Positions 1-8,213 are shown, counted from the stretch's first letter. The stretch is 14,164 bases of DNA from 4572-123 sp964418755 (GCA_964418755.1 CAYQNS010000103.1:1-14164), one strand, 5' to 3'. Numbers and translations are program-made. The notes: generated by a model not told the origin, from the letters alone.

Positions 1-59
1 GATATTTTATAATTCTAAAACTATGACCCCCAAGGTGCGGAATGTGCGATATAAAGGCG

Positions 60-126
60 AAACTTGGAAATCAGATAATATGCTGATTTGCATATACCTG
101 TTTCCAAGTTTCTAATTTTTTTATTT
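60..126 (+). terminator. Long hairpin followed by a T-rich tract, probable intrinsic terminator
   Basis: An 11-bp perfect inverted repeat (60-70 with 101-111, AAACTTGGAAA/TTTCCAAGTTT) encloses further pairing (CAG 72-74 with CTG 98-100, ATATGC 78-83 with GCATAT 90-95). It is followed on the plus strand by a T-rich run at 116-126. It would end a transcript entering from the left edge. Bases 1-59 show no gene and may be the 3' end of an upstream transcript. It could instead be a copy of an interspersed repeat. Confidence 0.5.
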
Positions 127-180
127 TATATTTGCAGACAGGTAGCACGAGGTGGCTATTTAGTCAATGATTATTGCAAG

Positions 181-209
181 TTGACTTTGCTTGTATATTT
201 TTGTATAAT
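181..209 (+). promoter_or_regulatory. Sigma-70 type promoter for the fau-pcm-DUF368 genes
   Basis: TTGACT at 181-186 and TATAAT at 204-209 are separated by exactly 17 bp, which is nearly the consensus housekeeping promoter. Transcription would start near 216, 27 bases before the ATG at 243. An inverted pair GTCAA (163-167)/TTGAC (181-185) overlaps the -35 box and could be an operator half-site pair, but this is weak. The promoter argues against a longer reading frame that begins at 174. Confidence 0.75.
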
Positions 210-242
210 ATAAAAATTAATAACACTACTCGGGAGAACACA

Positions 243-830
243 ATGGAGGAGATCCAGGAAAAAAAACGTGAGATTCGCAACGAAATGGCCAACAGGCTGG
301 GCGCATTTTCCAGAACTGAGCTGGAACAGAAAACGCGGGCGGTTGAAGATCGGTTTTTTGGATTTGCCAATTTTATGGAGGCAAGAATTGCCCTGATGTA
401 TATAAATTACAGTAATGAGGTCGATACACGGGAAATACTTAAAAAATGTTTTGAATATAATAAAATTATTGTTCTGCCGATCTTTGATCCCAAAAAAAAT
501 AAAGTAAAAATGATGAAAGTTGATAAACTTGACACCGATTTGAGACTCGGAGGCCGGGGAATACTGCAACCCGACCCTAAACGGTGCAAGGTCGTACCGA
601 TAGACAGCCTGGATATTGCAATAATTCCAGGAATTGCTTTTGACGAAAAAGGCGGTCGCATCGGGTCGGGAGATGGATATTATGACAGGATGATCCCCAA
701 ACTGCCCATTACCACACGAAAAGTTGCCCTGGCCCTTGAATGCCAGATTTTTCCTCAGATCCCAATGGAATCCCATGACAAGTATGTCGATATTATTATT
801 ACCGACAAGCGCGTTATTTATAAAATATAG
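243..830 (+). CDS. fau: 5-formyltetrahydrofolate cyclo-ligase
   Basis: This 195-residue protein belongs to the 5-FCL/MTHFS family, cytoplasmic enzymes that use ATP to convert 5-formyl-THF to 5,10-methenyl-THF and so recycle a folate that inhibits one-carbon enzymes. The signature is at residues 129-149: PGIAFD, then GGRIGSGDGYYDR, which is the nucleotide/folate-binding loop. A basic N-terminal helix (KKREIRNEM) and the C-terminal IPMESHDKYVD segment also fit the family, as does the length. The ATG at 243 was chosen because GGGAG lies 6 bases upstream and the promoter at 181-209 would otherwise be inside the gene. Pcm follows after 50 bp on the same strand. In many proteobacteria this gene lies downstream of 6S RNA (ssrS); I could not identify a 6S RNA in the first 180 bases. 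Confidence 0.93.
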   Translation: MEEIQEKKREIRNEMANRLGAFSRTELEQKTRAVEDRFFGFANFMEARIALMYINYSNEVDTREILKKCFEYNKIIVLPIFDPKKNKVKMMKVDKLDTDLRLGGRGILQPDPKRCKVVPIDSLDIAIIPGIAFDEKGGRIGSGDGYYDRMIPKLPITTRKVALALECQIFPQIPMESHDKYVDIIITDKRVIYKI

Positions 831-880
831 GTAACTGTTTACGGCTTGAAAGTAGAAATTGAACAGGTACAATAATTTCT

Positions 881-1543
881 ATGGCACAGGAATTACTGAA
901 ATATGAACGACAGCGGGAAGAGATGGTGAATCGCCAGATCCAGGCCCGCGGAATCATCGACCCGAACGTACTGGCGGCAATGCGGAAAGTACCGCGACAT
1001 CTTTTTGTAAGCGAAGCCCTGGCAGATCAGGCCTATGGCGATTTTCCCCTGCCGATCGGGGACCAGCAAACAATCTCTCAGCCTTATATCGTTGCAGAGA
1101 TGACTCAGGCCCTGGGGCTTTCAGAGAATGATCGGGTTCTTGAAATCGGTACCGGTTCGGGATATCAGGCAGCCATTTTGGCGGAAATTGCGTTTCGGGT
1201 CTACACTATAGAACGAATACACCCGCTTTGCATAAAGGCGCGCAAACTGTTTGATGAACTTTATTACCACAATATTATCACCCGTTATTCCGACGGCACT
1301 GCCGGGTGGCGGGATGAAAGTCCCTTTGATGCCATTATCGTTACTGCCGGGGCTCCCAAAATTCCGCAGGTACTGGTCAATCAACTGGCAGTGGGCGGCC
1401 GGATGGTGCTGCCGGTGGGTGGCCATCACGCGCAGGAATTGATAAAAATTAATCGTGACGACGACGGAATTCATCAATCCAGCCTTGGGGGCTGCCGGTT
1501 TGTTAAACTAGTTGGGGAACATGGATGGGCGGTGCATCAGTGA
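881..1543 (+). CDS. pcm: Protein-L-isoaspartate O-methyltransferase
   Basis: This 220-residue cytoplasmic enzyme transfers a methyl group from SAM to isoaspartyl residues in aged proteins, starting their repair. The family's N-terminal pattern is present (MVNRQIQARGI, residues 15-25), then the substrate loop ISQPYIV (65-71) and SAM motif I VLEIGTGSGYQ (about 86-96). The post-motif segment DAIIVTAGAP and the GGRMVLPVG strand follow. The ATG at 881 gives the usual N-terminal extension before MV-RQI; an internal ATG at 923 would cut it off. The Shine-Dalgarno site is weak (ACAGG, about 13 bases away). The last 19 bases overlap the start of the DUF368 gene, so the two are probably translationally coupled. 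Identification is secure. Confidence 0.95.
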   Translation: MAQELLKYERQREEMVNRQIQARGIIDPNVLAAMRKVPRHLFVSEALADQAYGDFPLPIGDQQTISQPYIVAEMTQALGLSENDRVLEIGTGSGYQAAILAEIAFRVYTIERIHPLCIKARKLFDELYYHNIITRYSDGTAGWRDESPFDAIIVTAGAPKIPQVLVNQLAVGGRMVLPVGGHHAQELIKINRDDDGIHQSSLGGCRFVKLVGEHGWAVHQ

Positions 1544-2505
1544 ATGGGAGGGTTTTTTCCTGGAAAGAGGCCTTTTGGGCCAGCCCGGGGCCGCGATCTT
1601 TGAAAAGCGCGGCAGTGCTCTACCTTAAAGGCGTTTGTATGGGCTCGGCCGATATTATACCGGGGGTTTCCGGCGGAACCATAGCGCTTATCACGGGGAT
1701 ATATGAAAAACTCCTGCAGGCGATAAAATCTGCGGATATGGGTATGGCCCGCAAGGCACTTACGTTTGATATCAAAGGGGCTCTTGCCCGGATTCACATC
1801 CGCTTTCTGCTTTGTATTTTTTTAGGTATAGGCACGGCCATTTTGAGTTTGGCCCGTCTGATGAATTATCTGCTCCATTATCATCCGGTATTTATCTGGA
1901 GTCTATTTTTTGGCTTGATTGCGGCATCTGTTCTGGTCGTGGGCAAGCGGGTTGATAAATGGAACATAGGAACGGGGTTTTTTTTTCTTGCCGGAGCAGG
2001 GGTGGCGTATTTTATCGTTAATCTTATCCCGGTATCAACGCCTGAAGATTCATGGTTTATTTTTTTCTCCGGCATGCTTGCGATCTGTGCCATGATTCTG
2101 CCGGGTTTAAGCGGTGCATTTATTCTGCTGATCCTTGGTAAATACGAGTTTATTACCGCGACTTTAAAAAATCCTTTTTTCGCACAGAATATTCTGATCA
2201 TCCTGATTTTTTGTTCGGGGTGTCTGGTGGGGCTCCTCGGTTTTTCAAGGGTTCTCAATTATCTGATTCGTAAATATCATGGTCTGACGCTTGCTTTTCT
2301 TACCGGGCTGATGGCCGGCTGCATGCAAAAGATATGGCCCTGGAAGCAGGTGCTGGAAGTCAGAATAATCAATGGGCATGAACATATTCTGTGGGGCGGA
2401 AACACATTGCCGCCAGCGTTTGACGTTCAGGTTGCCGCAGCTGCGGGCCTTGCCGGTCTTGGTTTTATTGCCGTCATAGTGCTTGAGAATCTGTCTGCTG
2501 AATAA
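1525..2505 (+). CDS. popT: DUF368 family polyprenyl-phosphate (C55-P) translocase
   Basis: This 326-residue integral inner-membrane protein belongs to DUF368 (PF04018). Members of this family have been reported as undecaprenyl-phosphate translocases (PopT), returning the lipid carrier of peptidoglycan and O-antigen synthesis to the cytoplasmic face; the role here is inferred from that. The two internal family signatures are visible: ADIIPGVSGGTIALITGIYE (about residues 42-61) and the related MILPGLSGAFILLILGKYE about 145 residues later, consistent with an inverted-repeat fold. At least seven hydrophobic segments are evident. The ATG at 1525 follows GGGGA by 7 bases and lies inside the end of pcm. 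The first 30 residues or so are poorly conserved in type, so a later start (for example at about 1540) is possible. Convergent coaD follows after the palindromic repeat. Confidence 0.88.
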   Translation: MGGASVNGRVFSWKEAFWASPGPRSLKSAAVLYLKGVCMGSADIIPGVSGGTIALITGIYEKLLQAIKSADMGMARKALTFDIKGALARIHIRFLLCIFLGIGTAILSLARLMNYLLHYHPVFIWSLFFGLIAASVLVVGKRVDKWNIGTGFFFLAGAGVAYFIVNLIPVSTPEDSWFIFFSGMLAICAMILPGLSGAFILLILGKYEFITATLKNPFFAQNILIILIFCSGCLVGLLGFSRVLNYLIRKYHGLTLAFLTGLMAGCMQKIWPWKQVLEVRIINGHEHILWGGNTLPPAFDVQVAAAAGLAGLGFIAVIVLENLSAE

Positions 2506-2580
2506 AACCGGATGTAACCGTTCAATGGTTCAAAGGCCTGATACGGCTAAAATGACAGGGATGAAAAATCTTGTTGTCTT

Positions 2581-2739
2581 AGGGCTCGCGCAAAAATAAC
2601 TTAACATTTTAAGCACCGATACATCCTGTCTGACTGCGTTGCGAAAACTCGGAATATACTTGATATTCCTGCGCTTTCGCGCCTTGCCGGCCAGGCGCCT
2701 CAGCGCTTAAAATTGCCAACTTATTTTTGTGCGAACCCT
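2581..2739. repeat. Nested palindromic interspersed repeat at the fau operon / coaD convergence
   Basis: Arms 2581-2614 and 2705-2739 are inverted repeats of about 34 bp with five mismatches and one gap; both carry CAAAAATAA and TTTTAAGC. Between them is a second palindrome: GCGAAA (2641-2646) with TTTCGC (2675-2680), and GGAATAT (2651-2657) with ATATTCC (2663-2669) around a 5-base loop. Similar sequences recur between genes in Desulfobacterota genomes as I remember them; I see no second copy here. The right arm overlaps the 3' end of coaD. It may also serve as a bidirectional terminator between convergent genes. Confidence 0.75.
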
Positions 2740-3236
2740 TGCTGCCGGTCAAGCGGTGCCGTAAATTTTTCCTGTAATTTTTTATTGACGATCGGTGGAA
2801 CCATTCCGTTGATTTTACCTCCAAAGCGGGCGGCTTCCTTTATGATTGAAGAGCTTGTAAAGATCCAACGCAGCCCGGTCATGAGAAAAACCGTTTGGAC
2901 ATTTCGGTTCAGTTTGCGATTCATCAAAGCCATCTGAAATTCATATTCAAAATCGGATACGGCCCGCATGCCGCGGAGGATACCCATGGCATTTTTTTTA
3001 ACGGCATAGTCCACAAGAAGTCCGTTGTAGGTGTCGATTTCAATGCCGGAAAAATGCTTCAAACTGCCTTCAAGCATTTCAATACGTTCCGTAATATTGA
3101 AAAGTGAGGTTTTAGAAGGGTTTATCAGGATTGTGACGATAATTTTATCAAACAGTTTGAGACCACGTTTAATAATATCAAGGTGACCGTTGGTGACCGG
3201 GTCAAATGATCCGGGATAGATTGCGATTCGTTGCAT
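2721..3236 (-). CDS. coaD: Phosphopantetheine adenylyltransferase
   Basis: This enzyme transfers AMP from ATP to 4'-phosphopantetheine, the penultimate step of coenzyme A synthesis, in the cytoplasm. Family motifs are clear: YPGSFDPVTNGHLDII at the N-terminus (the TxGH nucleotidyltransferase site), RGMRAVSDFEYEFQMA in the middle, and SSSIIKE near the C-terminus. The protein is 171 residues, about 10 longer than most CoaD proteins. The excess is the tail after LQEKF, whose last residues (RQQGFAQK) are encoded inside the right arm of the palindromic repeat. The start at 3236 has AAAGG upstream. rsmD ends only 19 bp before it, so the two are very likely cotranscribed; rsmD-coaD is a common bacterial pair. 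Confidence 0.96.
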   Translation of the reverse strand: MQRIAIYPGSFDPVTNGHLDIIKRGLKLFDKIIVTILINPSKTSLFNITERIEMLEGSLKHFSGIEIDTYNGLLVDYAVKKNAMGILRGMRAVSDFEYEFQMALMNRKLNRNVQTVFLMTGLRWIFTSSSIIKEAARFGGKINGMVPPIVNKKLQEKFTAPLDRQQGFAQK

Positions 3237-3255
3237 TGGATACCTTTCATGTGTT

Positions 3256-3825
3256 TTAATTTTGGTTGCCGGCTCGATAGGTCAGAAAGGAAACAAGCGT
3301 TTGACCATATCTTCGTTGATCTGAAATGTTAAAGGCCTTGATGTTTTCCGGGATTGCTTCCAGACGACTGTGTTCAATGGTTATATAGGCGGTTTTTTGT
3401 AAAAGGCCGCTATGTTCAAGCGACGAAAGTGCAGGCTCAATGAGATTTTTATTATAAGGAGGATCCATCCATGCCAGGTTGAAACCGTCGGGGTGGATCG
3501 GGTGAATTCCAGCCAAACTTTTAAGGATGTCCCGTTTAAATACAGCGGTTTTTGAGTCGAGGCGACATGCATTGATGTTTTTTTTGATGACGGTGAGGGC
3601 ATCGCGGGAATAGTCCACAAAGGCCACCGAAGATGCTCCCCGGCTTAATGCCTCGATTCCCATAGCCCCTGTTCCGGCAAATAGATCCAGAACGGTAGCC
3701 CCGGGAATACGTAACGCGAGAATGTTGAAGATGGATTCCCGAACACGGTCGGCCGTCGGCCTTGTCCGGTCACCTTTTATTGAATTGAGTTTTTTGCCCC
3801 TCAGTTTACCCCCGATGATCCGCAA
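3256..3825 (-). CDS. rsmD: 16S rRNA (guanine(966)-N2)-methyltransferase
   Basis: RsmD methylates G966 of 16S rRNA in the assembled small subunit using SAM. The 189-residue protein begins MRIIGGKLRGKKL, typical of the family. SAM motif I VLDLFAGTGAMGIEALSRGA spans about residues 45-64, and the catalytic N2-guanine motif DPPY is at 121-124. The start codon is TTG (3823-3825, minus strand), supported by AAGGAT 6 bases upstream and by family alignment; no ATG is available before an in-frame stop. coaD follows after 19 bp. The sigma-54 regulator gene ends 86 bp upstream. That gap holds only a short hairpin (CGATG/CATCG, 3870-3881) without a T-run, so read-through from the regulator is possible. 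Confidence 0.95.
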   Translation of the reverse strand: MRIIGGKLRGKKLNSIKGDRTRPTADRVRESIFNILALRIPGATVLDLFAGTGAMGIEALSRGASSVAFVDYSRDALTVIKKNINACRLDSKTAVFKRDILKSLAGIHPIHPDGFNLAWMDPPYNKNLIEPALSSLEHSGLLQKTAYITIEHSRLEAIPENIKAFNISDQRRYGQTLVSFLTYRAGNQN

Positions 3826-3911
3826 ATTTTGATCCTTTCAAATTTTATCCCTATGTTTATAGCAACTTTCGATGAACATCGTCGGCTCTACTAAATCGGT
3901 TGGTATTCCCT

Positions 3912-5270
3912 TTAACGTGACATTTCTTTTAATTGTTTTTGCAGATAACTCCGGGAAACGTTTATCGCCTTTGCCGTTTTACCAATATCGTTGTTATTCT
4001 GCAATAGTTTGCGGCGGATGAACTCTTCTTCAAAGGCCTTTCGGGCATCTTTCAGGTTGACGTCTGCAAACAATTGCTTCCGGGCTTCTGAGGATTTCTC
4101 CTTTTCACCAGGATTGTAAGGTGCCGGAATGTCGGAAATATTTATGGTATCGTTTTTAACCATAATGGTGAGACGTTCCAGTAGATTTTTCAATTCCCTG
4201 ACGTTTCCCGGCCAGTCGTAATCGCGCAATAACTTGAGCGCATCCGGGGAAAGTTTCTTATTATTGAGTTGGTTGTGCTTGGCGCATTCATTCAGAAATG
4301 TTTCCACCAGCACGGCAATATCTTCCAGACGGTCTCTTAAAGGGGGGACGAAAACAGGAATCACGTTCAGGCGGTAATAGAGATCTTCCCTGAAGCTGCC
4401 TTTTTTTATTTCTATTTCGAGATCCTTGTTGCTGGCCGCAATGACGCGGATATCAATATGTAATATTCTGTTGCCGCCAATGCGCTGGAATTTTTGTTCC
4501 TGCAGGACGCGCAGGATTTTGGATTGGGTTTTGAGGCTCATGTCCCCGATTTCATCCAAAAAGATCGTTCCTTTGCTGGCCAATTCAAATTTTCCCCGTT
4601 TTTTGGTTGTTGTACCGGCAAAGGCGCCTTTTTCGTATCCAAAAAGTTCGTTTGCGATGGATTCCTCCGGGATCGCTGCGCAGTTTAAATCAATGAGAGG
4701 TTCTTCCGAACGGGGGCTAAGCTGGTGGATGGTTTTGGCAACCAGTTCCTTGCCGGTTCCGTTTTCGCCGGTTATTAAAATCCATGCATCCGTTGGAGCG
4801 GCTATGGAAATTTGTTTTTTGAGTGCCGTAATGGCCGGGCTGTTACCGGTGATTGAATTTTTTTCAATGGTTTTTCTGCGAAGATAGCGATTTTCTTCTT
4901 CGAGTCGTCTGAAATTCAGGGCATTGTTGATGGCTACGATGATTTTGTCGATGGAAAGGGGTTTTTCGATCAAATCGAATGCACCGTTTTTGGTTGCCGT
5001 GACCGCGGTTTCGACGGTTCCGTGGCCGGTGATGATAATTACCTGGATGAACGGGTTTTCTTTTTTTATCACTTTTAGCGTCTCGATGCCGTCAATACCG
5101 GGCATCCAGATGTCGAGCAAAACCAGATCCGGGGACTCGGAGTCGATAATTTTGAGGGCTTCATATCCATTGGAAGCAGTGGTTACCAGAAACCCTTCAT
5201 CGGTCAGCAGACCGTGCAATGATTTCAGAATCGACGGCTCATCGTCAACAATCAGAATTGATGGAAACAT
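3912..5270 (-). CDS. NtrC/NtrX-type sigma-54-dependent response regulator
   Basis: This 452-residue cytoplasmic transcription activator has three domains. The receiver (about 1-118) has D9/D10, phosphoacceptor D53, T81 and K103. The AAA+ sigma-54 activation domain (about 140-370) has Walker A GENGTGKE (168-175), Walker B IFLDE (236-240), sensor AASN, and arginine fingers in REDLYYR (294-300). The C-terminal Fis-type helix-turn-helix (about 407-450) includes DIGKTAKAINVSRSYLQKQL. The loop that contacts sigma-54, normally GAFTGA, reads GAFAGT (215-220), so ordinary sigma-54 activation is uncertain. GGAG lies 6 bases before the ATG. The neighbouring histidine kinase upstream is the presumed partner, but 617 bp of repeat-rich DNA separates them, so a separate promoter is likely. 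NtrX-like is the closest description; the target genes are unknown. Confidence 0.93.
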   Translation of the reverse strand: MFPSILIVDDEPSILKSLHGLLTDEGFLVTTASNGYEALKIIDSESPDLVLLDIWMPGIDGIETLKVIKKENPFIQVIIITGHGTVETAVTATKNGAFDLIEKPLSIDKIIVAINNALNFRRLEEENRYLRRKTIEKNSITGNSPAITALKKQISIAAPTDAWILITGENGTGKELVAKTIHQLSPRSEEPLIDLNCAAIPEESIANELFGYEKGAFAGTTTKKRGKFELASKGTIFLDEIGDMSLKTQSKILRVLQEQKFQRIGGNRILHIDIRVIAASNKDLEIEIKKGSFREDLYYRLNVIPVFVPPLRDRLEDIAVLVETFLNECAKHNQLNNKKLSPDALKLLRDYDWPGNVRELKNLLERLTIMVKNDTINISDIPAPYNPGEKEKSSEARKQLFADVNLKDARKAFEEEFIRRKLLQNNNDIGKTAKAINVSRSYLQKQLKEMSR

Positions 5271-5416
5271 GTTTTACTCCTTGACAATTTATTAAATTAC
5301 TGTTCCCCACTTATAGCATCGGTTTGGAAATGTTTTAAATTTTTCTCGCCTTAAATCTCCGAATCCCCTAACCCTATGCCGGATAAACCGGAAATTACAA
5401 ATTCCAAGCACCAAAA

Positions 5417-5547
5417 GACAAACAAATTTCAATATCTAAATTTCAAATAAGAGCCCAAGCAAATTATTTGCTCACACATAGCCTATAGTTGTTTTGTTAC
5501 TTTGATTTTTTTTGTTTTGAAGTGTTAACCATTGTGATTTATTTGTC
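5417..5547. repeat. AT-rich imperfect inverted repeat in the kinase-regulator gap
   Basis: The segment 5417-5450 (GACAAACAAATTTCAATATC and onward, ending TTTCAAA) pairs imperfectly with 5515-5547 (TTTTGAAG through ATTTGTC). Short ATTT/AAAT words recur around it from 5390 to 5610, for example GAATTTTAGAATTTAG near 5573. This resembles the degenerate AT-rich intergenic repeats found in many Desulfobacterota genomes. No coding capacity was found in 5271-5733. Confidence 0.5.
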
Positions 5548-5733
5548 ATTTGTTTTTTGACATAAAAAACACGAATTTTAGAATTTAGATACTAAACCGG
5601 AGAACCCGAAACAATAAATTTTAAACGGATGACACTCAATCCGACATTAATACGCCGACGATGATGTAAACTAATTTTTCCATCAAAACCACAAAAAATT
5701 ATCACAACATTATAAATAGCTGCATTCATACGG

Positions 5734-5887
5734 GTAACCGTTCCCGGTTGTCGGTTCACCGTTTACAGTTTTTTCAATAACCTATGCAACGATTGGCTTT
5801 GATCAACGATTGAAGCATGTTGGATATTGATTTCAATTCTTTGGGTTTTCAGCCGCGAACCGATAACTGTAAACCGTGAACGGTTAC
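5734..5887. repeat. GC-containing inverted repeat ending at the kinase stop codon
   Basis: The left arm (about 5734-5769, containing GTAACCGTTCCCGG and GGTTCACCGTTTACAGTT) is an imperfect inverse of 5865-5887 (AACTGTAAACCGTGAACGG, then TTAC). The right arm ends directly against the kinase stop codon at 5888. Short related words (GTAACTGTTTACGG near 831-844, TGTAACCGTTC near 2514) suggest degraded copies elsewhere in the window. A role as terminator of the kinase transcript is possible, but no T-run follows. Confidence 0.55.
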
Positions 5888-8122
5888 TCATACAGGAAGC
5901 TCTATGATAAATTTGGCACCTTGAGGTTGATTGTCCTGAACCCGGATCATGCCGTTATGATCCGTTACGATGGTACTCACAATCGTAAGCCCCAGCCCCA
6001 TGCCGGCTTTTTTGGTCGAAAAATTGGGTTCAAAAAGACGAGTTTTGTCTTCATCCGCAATCCCACTTCCGGTGTCGGCGATTTCCAGTCGAACCATTTT
6101 TAATATAGGATCGTGGGCCAGCGTGATCAAAATGGTCCCCTGCCCGACAATGGAGGCAACAGCGTTGTCTACAAGATTGATCATGGCCTGTTTTATTTGC
6201 TGCCGATCAAGCTTGATCTCCGGGATGGCATCTTTGATTTGGAATTCAAAATGAATCTTGGGATGTCCTTCCCGGTAGAGTGCCAGTGTTTCTTCGATGA
6301 TGGCCGGCATGTCACAGGCTCTGGGATTTGCCGTTGGAAATCTTGCAAACGATGAAAACTCATTGACTATGTTTCGAATCAGCTCAACATGATCTATGAT
6401 CATTTGAGTGCATTCTTCAAAAACCGGTTCGTTAACCTGTTGAGAATATCTGCGTCTCAGGCGCTGGGCAGACAGGCCTATCGGTGTTAGAGGGTTTTTG
6501 ACCTCATGGGCAATTCGGCGGGCGACTTCTCTCCAGGCTACCATTCGCTGGGCCTTTTCCAGTTTTGTCAAATCATCAAAAACGATTACGATGCCCATAT
6601 TTTGCCCGGTGTCATTTCGAAGAGCGTTAATATGCACCATAAAACTGCGGGGTCGCCGCTGGATTGTCGCCTTGAACGGCAACTCCATTGATTTGTTTAA
6701 AGAATCGTTCAGTCTGTCCAGTATCTCTGTGGCGAGTGTTAAATAATGGCCTTTTAATAATGTTTTATAACTTTTATTGATGATATCATTGGATTTCAGA
6801 TCCATCATTTTTTCTGCCGACTTGTTCATTGTTGTGATGAATCCACCGGCATCAAGGGTTATCACGCCTGTCGATATATTGATCAGCACAATTTCCATAT
6901 ACTGACGGCGGGCTTCGATTTCATTATTTTGCTCACGAAGCATGCGAGCCGAGAGTTCAAGCTGCTCTCGGTTGTTGCGTAAATCCCGGGTCATTTTGTT
7001 GAAGGAGTTAACCAGGCTGCCAATCTCGTCATCTGCGACCAGTCCAATGGAAAAACTTAAATTTCCTTCGGCAACCCGTTTGGTCCCCTCCGCAAGTTCT
7101 TTGATGGGGATGCTGATGGTTTTGGCTAGATAAAAACCCAACCATATTGCACAAAAAACCACCAGCAAAGCAACAATTGACAGGGTCAGGTGGTAGGTAA
7201 TCTGAATCGGTTTTTTTAACAGCAATATTTGCTGATATTCTTCTAATCCCCTTGATATGGAAGCCATCTGTTCGGAAAGGTAGGGTGGAATCAGGATGCC
7301 TAATACAACGAAGGCTTCTGCCTCCGGGGGAGGGGTGCCAAAGGGTACTGTGGCGATGGTTCTTACTAATTCGCCGTTTGGGATTGTATTGGAAACCGTT
7401 TGCACGAATGTTTTGTTAAATTTTTTTTGAAGATCGTCCGCCGAAACGGACTTGAAAGGCTGGTTTTCCAGGGCGGATGAAAGTGCATACGTGATACGCC
7501 CGGCGTTTAATGCGTAAACTTCCACCGTCTGGAGGTTGAACTCACGTTGTACGATTTTAATGTAGCGGGAAAGGTCTTTTTTGTTTTTCGGGGATAAAAG
7601 GTCTTTATTTTTGATTTGATATGAAATTCTTTCAAGGAAAAAGGTATTGCTTTCCTCTACATGCTGATAGATATGCCGGCCGACCTTGATTGAATTTTCC
7701 AGGGCCTGTTCGACCGGGACATTAAACCAGAATTCAATGCTGGTGGTGATAAAGTTGATGGAGAAGAAAAAAAGAATGCCGGCAGGCAGGAGTGAAAGTG
7801 TCACAAAGGCAATCACAAGGCGGGTGCGGAGTTTGGCCCCCATGACTTTTCGTTTTCTATCATAAAGAAGTTTGACCAGATTCCTGAAAACAAGAAATAT
7901 CAGTAAAATAAGCAGCAGCACATTGATGTTGATCAGGATAAACATCAAAATGGTGTTCGAAATAGGGAAGTTACCTCCGAAATGGATGACACGATTTTCA
8001 ATCAGCGTCAAAAGCGCAACAAAAATGAGGATGCATACAATAATAATCGCCTCCCGTTTTCTCCGTTTGCGCTCATCTTTCGAAAGTGTGTTTACTGGTT
8101 TTTTGAATCGGTTGTTTTTCAT
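5888..8122 (-). CDS. NtrY-like membrane sensor histidine kinase (HAMP-PAS-HisKA-HATPase)
   Basis: This 744-residue inner-membrane sensor would autophosphorylate and pass phosphate to the regulator encoded downstream. Hydrophobic segments lie at about 24-42, 54-80, 100-125 and 311-333; the stretch 126-310 between the last two is the likely periplasmic sensing region. A HAMP linker follows (about 334-385), then a PAS domain (about 403-520). The HisKA H-box has H539 in RRIAHEVKNPLTP. The ATPase domain has N-box NLVDNA (N653), G1 DTGSGIAD (683-690), an F-box (LFEPNFS) and G2 GMGLGL (707-712). The four-helix N-terminal layout plus HAMP and PAS matches NtrY. All catalytic motifs look intact. No good Shine-Dalgarno precedes the ATG. 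The stimulus cannot be read from sequence. Confidence 0.93.
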   Translation of the reverse strand: MKNNRFKKPVNTLSKDERKRRKREAIIIVCILIFVALLTLIENRVIHFGGNFPISNTILMFILININVLLLILLIFLVFRNLVKLLYDRKRKVMGAKLRTRLVIAFVTLSLLPAGILFFFSINFITTSIEFWFNVPVEQALENSIKVGRHIYQHVEESNTFFLERISYQIKNKDLLSPKNKKDLSRYIKIVQREFNLQTVEVYALNAGRITYALSSALENQPFKSVSADDLQKKFNKTFVQTVSNTIPNGELVRTIATVPFGTPPPEAEAFVVLGILIPPYLSEQMASISRGLEEYQQILLLKKPIQITYHLTLSIVALLVVFCAIWLGFYLAKTISIPIKELAEGTKRVAEGNLSFSIGLVADDEIGSLVNSFNKMTRDLRNNREQLELSARMLREQNNEIEARRQYMEIVLINISTGVITLDAGGFITTMNKSAEKMMDLKSNDIINKSYKTLLKGHYLTLATEILDRLNDSLNKSMELPFKATIQRRPRSFMVHINALRNDTGQNMGIVIVFDDLTKLEKAQRMVAWREVARRIAHEVKNPLTPIGLSAQRLRRRYSQQVNEPVFEECTQMIIDHVELIRNIVNEFSSFARFPTANPRACDMPAIIEETLALYREGHPKIHFEFQIKDAIPEIKLDRQQIKQAMINLVDNAVASIVGQGTILITLAHDPILKMVRLEIADTGSGIADEDKTRLFEPNFSTKKAGMGLGLTIVSTIVTDHNGMIRVQDNQPQGAKFIIELPV

Positions 8123-8213
8123 ATATGTTCGACAACGCTGATTGGTGGAGCCGGTTCGCTTTTATAGTGAAAATTATATTTTAATGTCGATAGAGTATAA
8201 ATATAACGCCTGA

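Noticed and set aside
1..180. Search for 6S RNA upstream of fau
   Set aside because: Gene order would suggest it, but only one long hairpin with a T-tract is seen and no second half of a 6S-like structure; it may lie left of the window.
171..872. 233-codon minus-strand open frame opposite fau
   Set aside because: Shadow of the fau gene; aromatic-rich composition, no motif, and the promoter and ribosome site serve the opposite strand.
2609..2824. 71-codon minus-strand frame ending in the palindromic repeat
   Set aside because: It overlaps coaD in another frame and its C-terminal half is just translated repeat; such frames are often annotated as hypothetical proteins but are not real genes.
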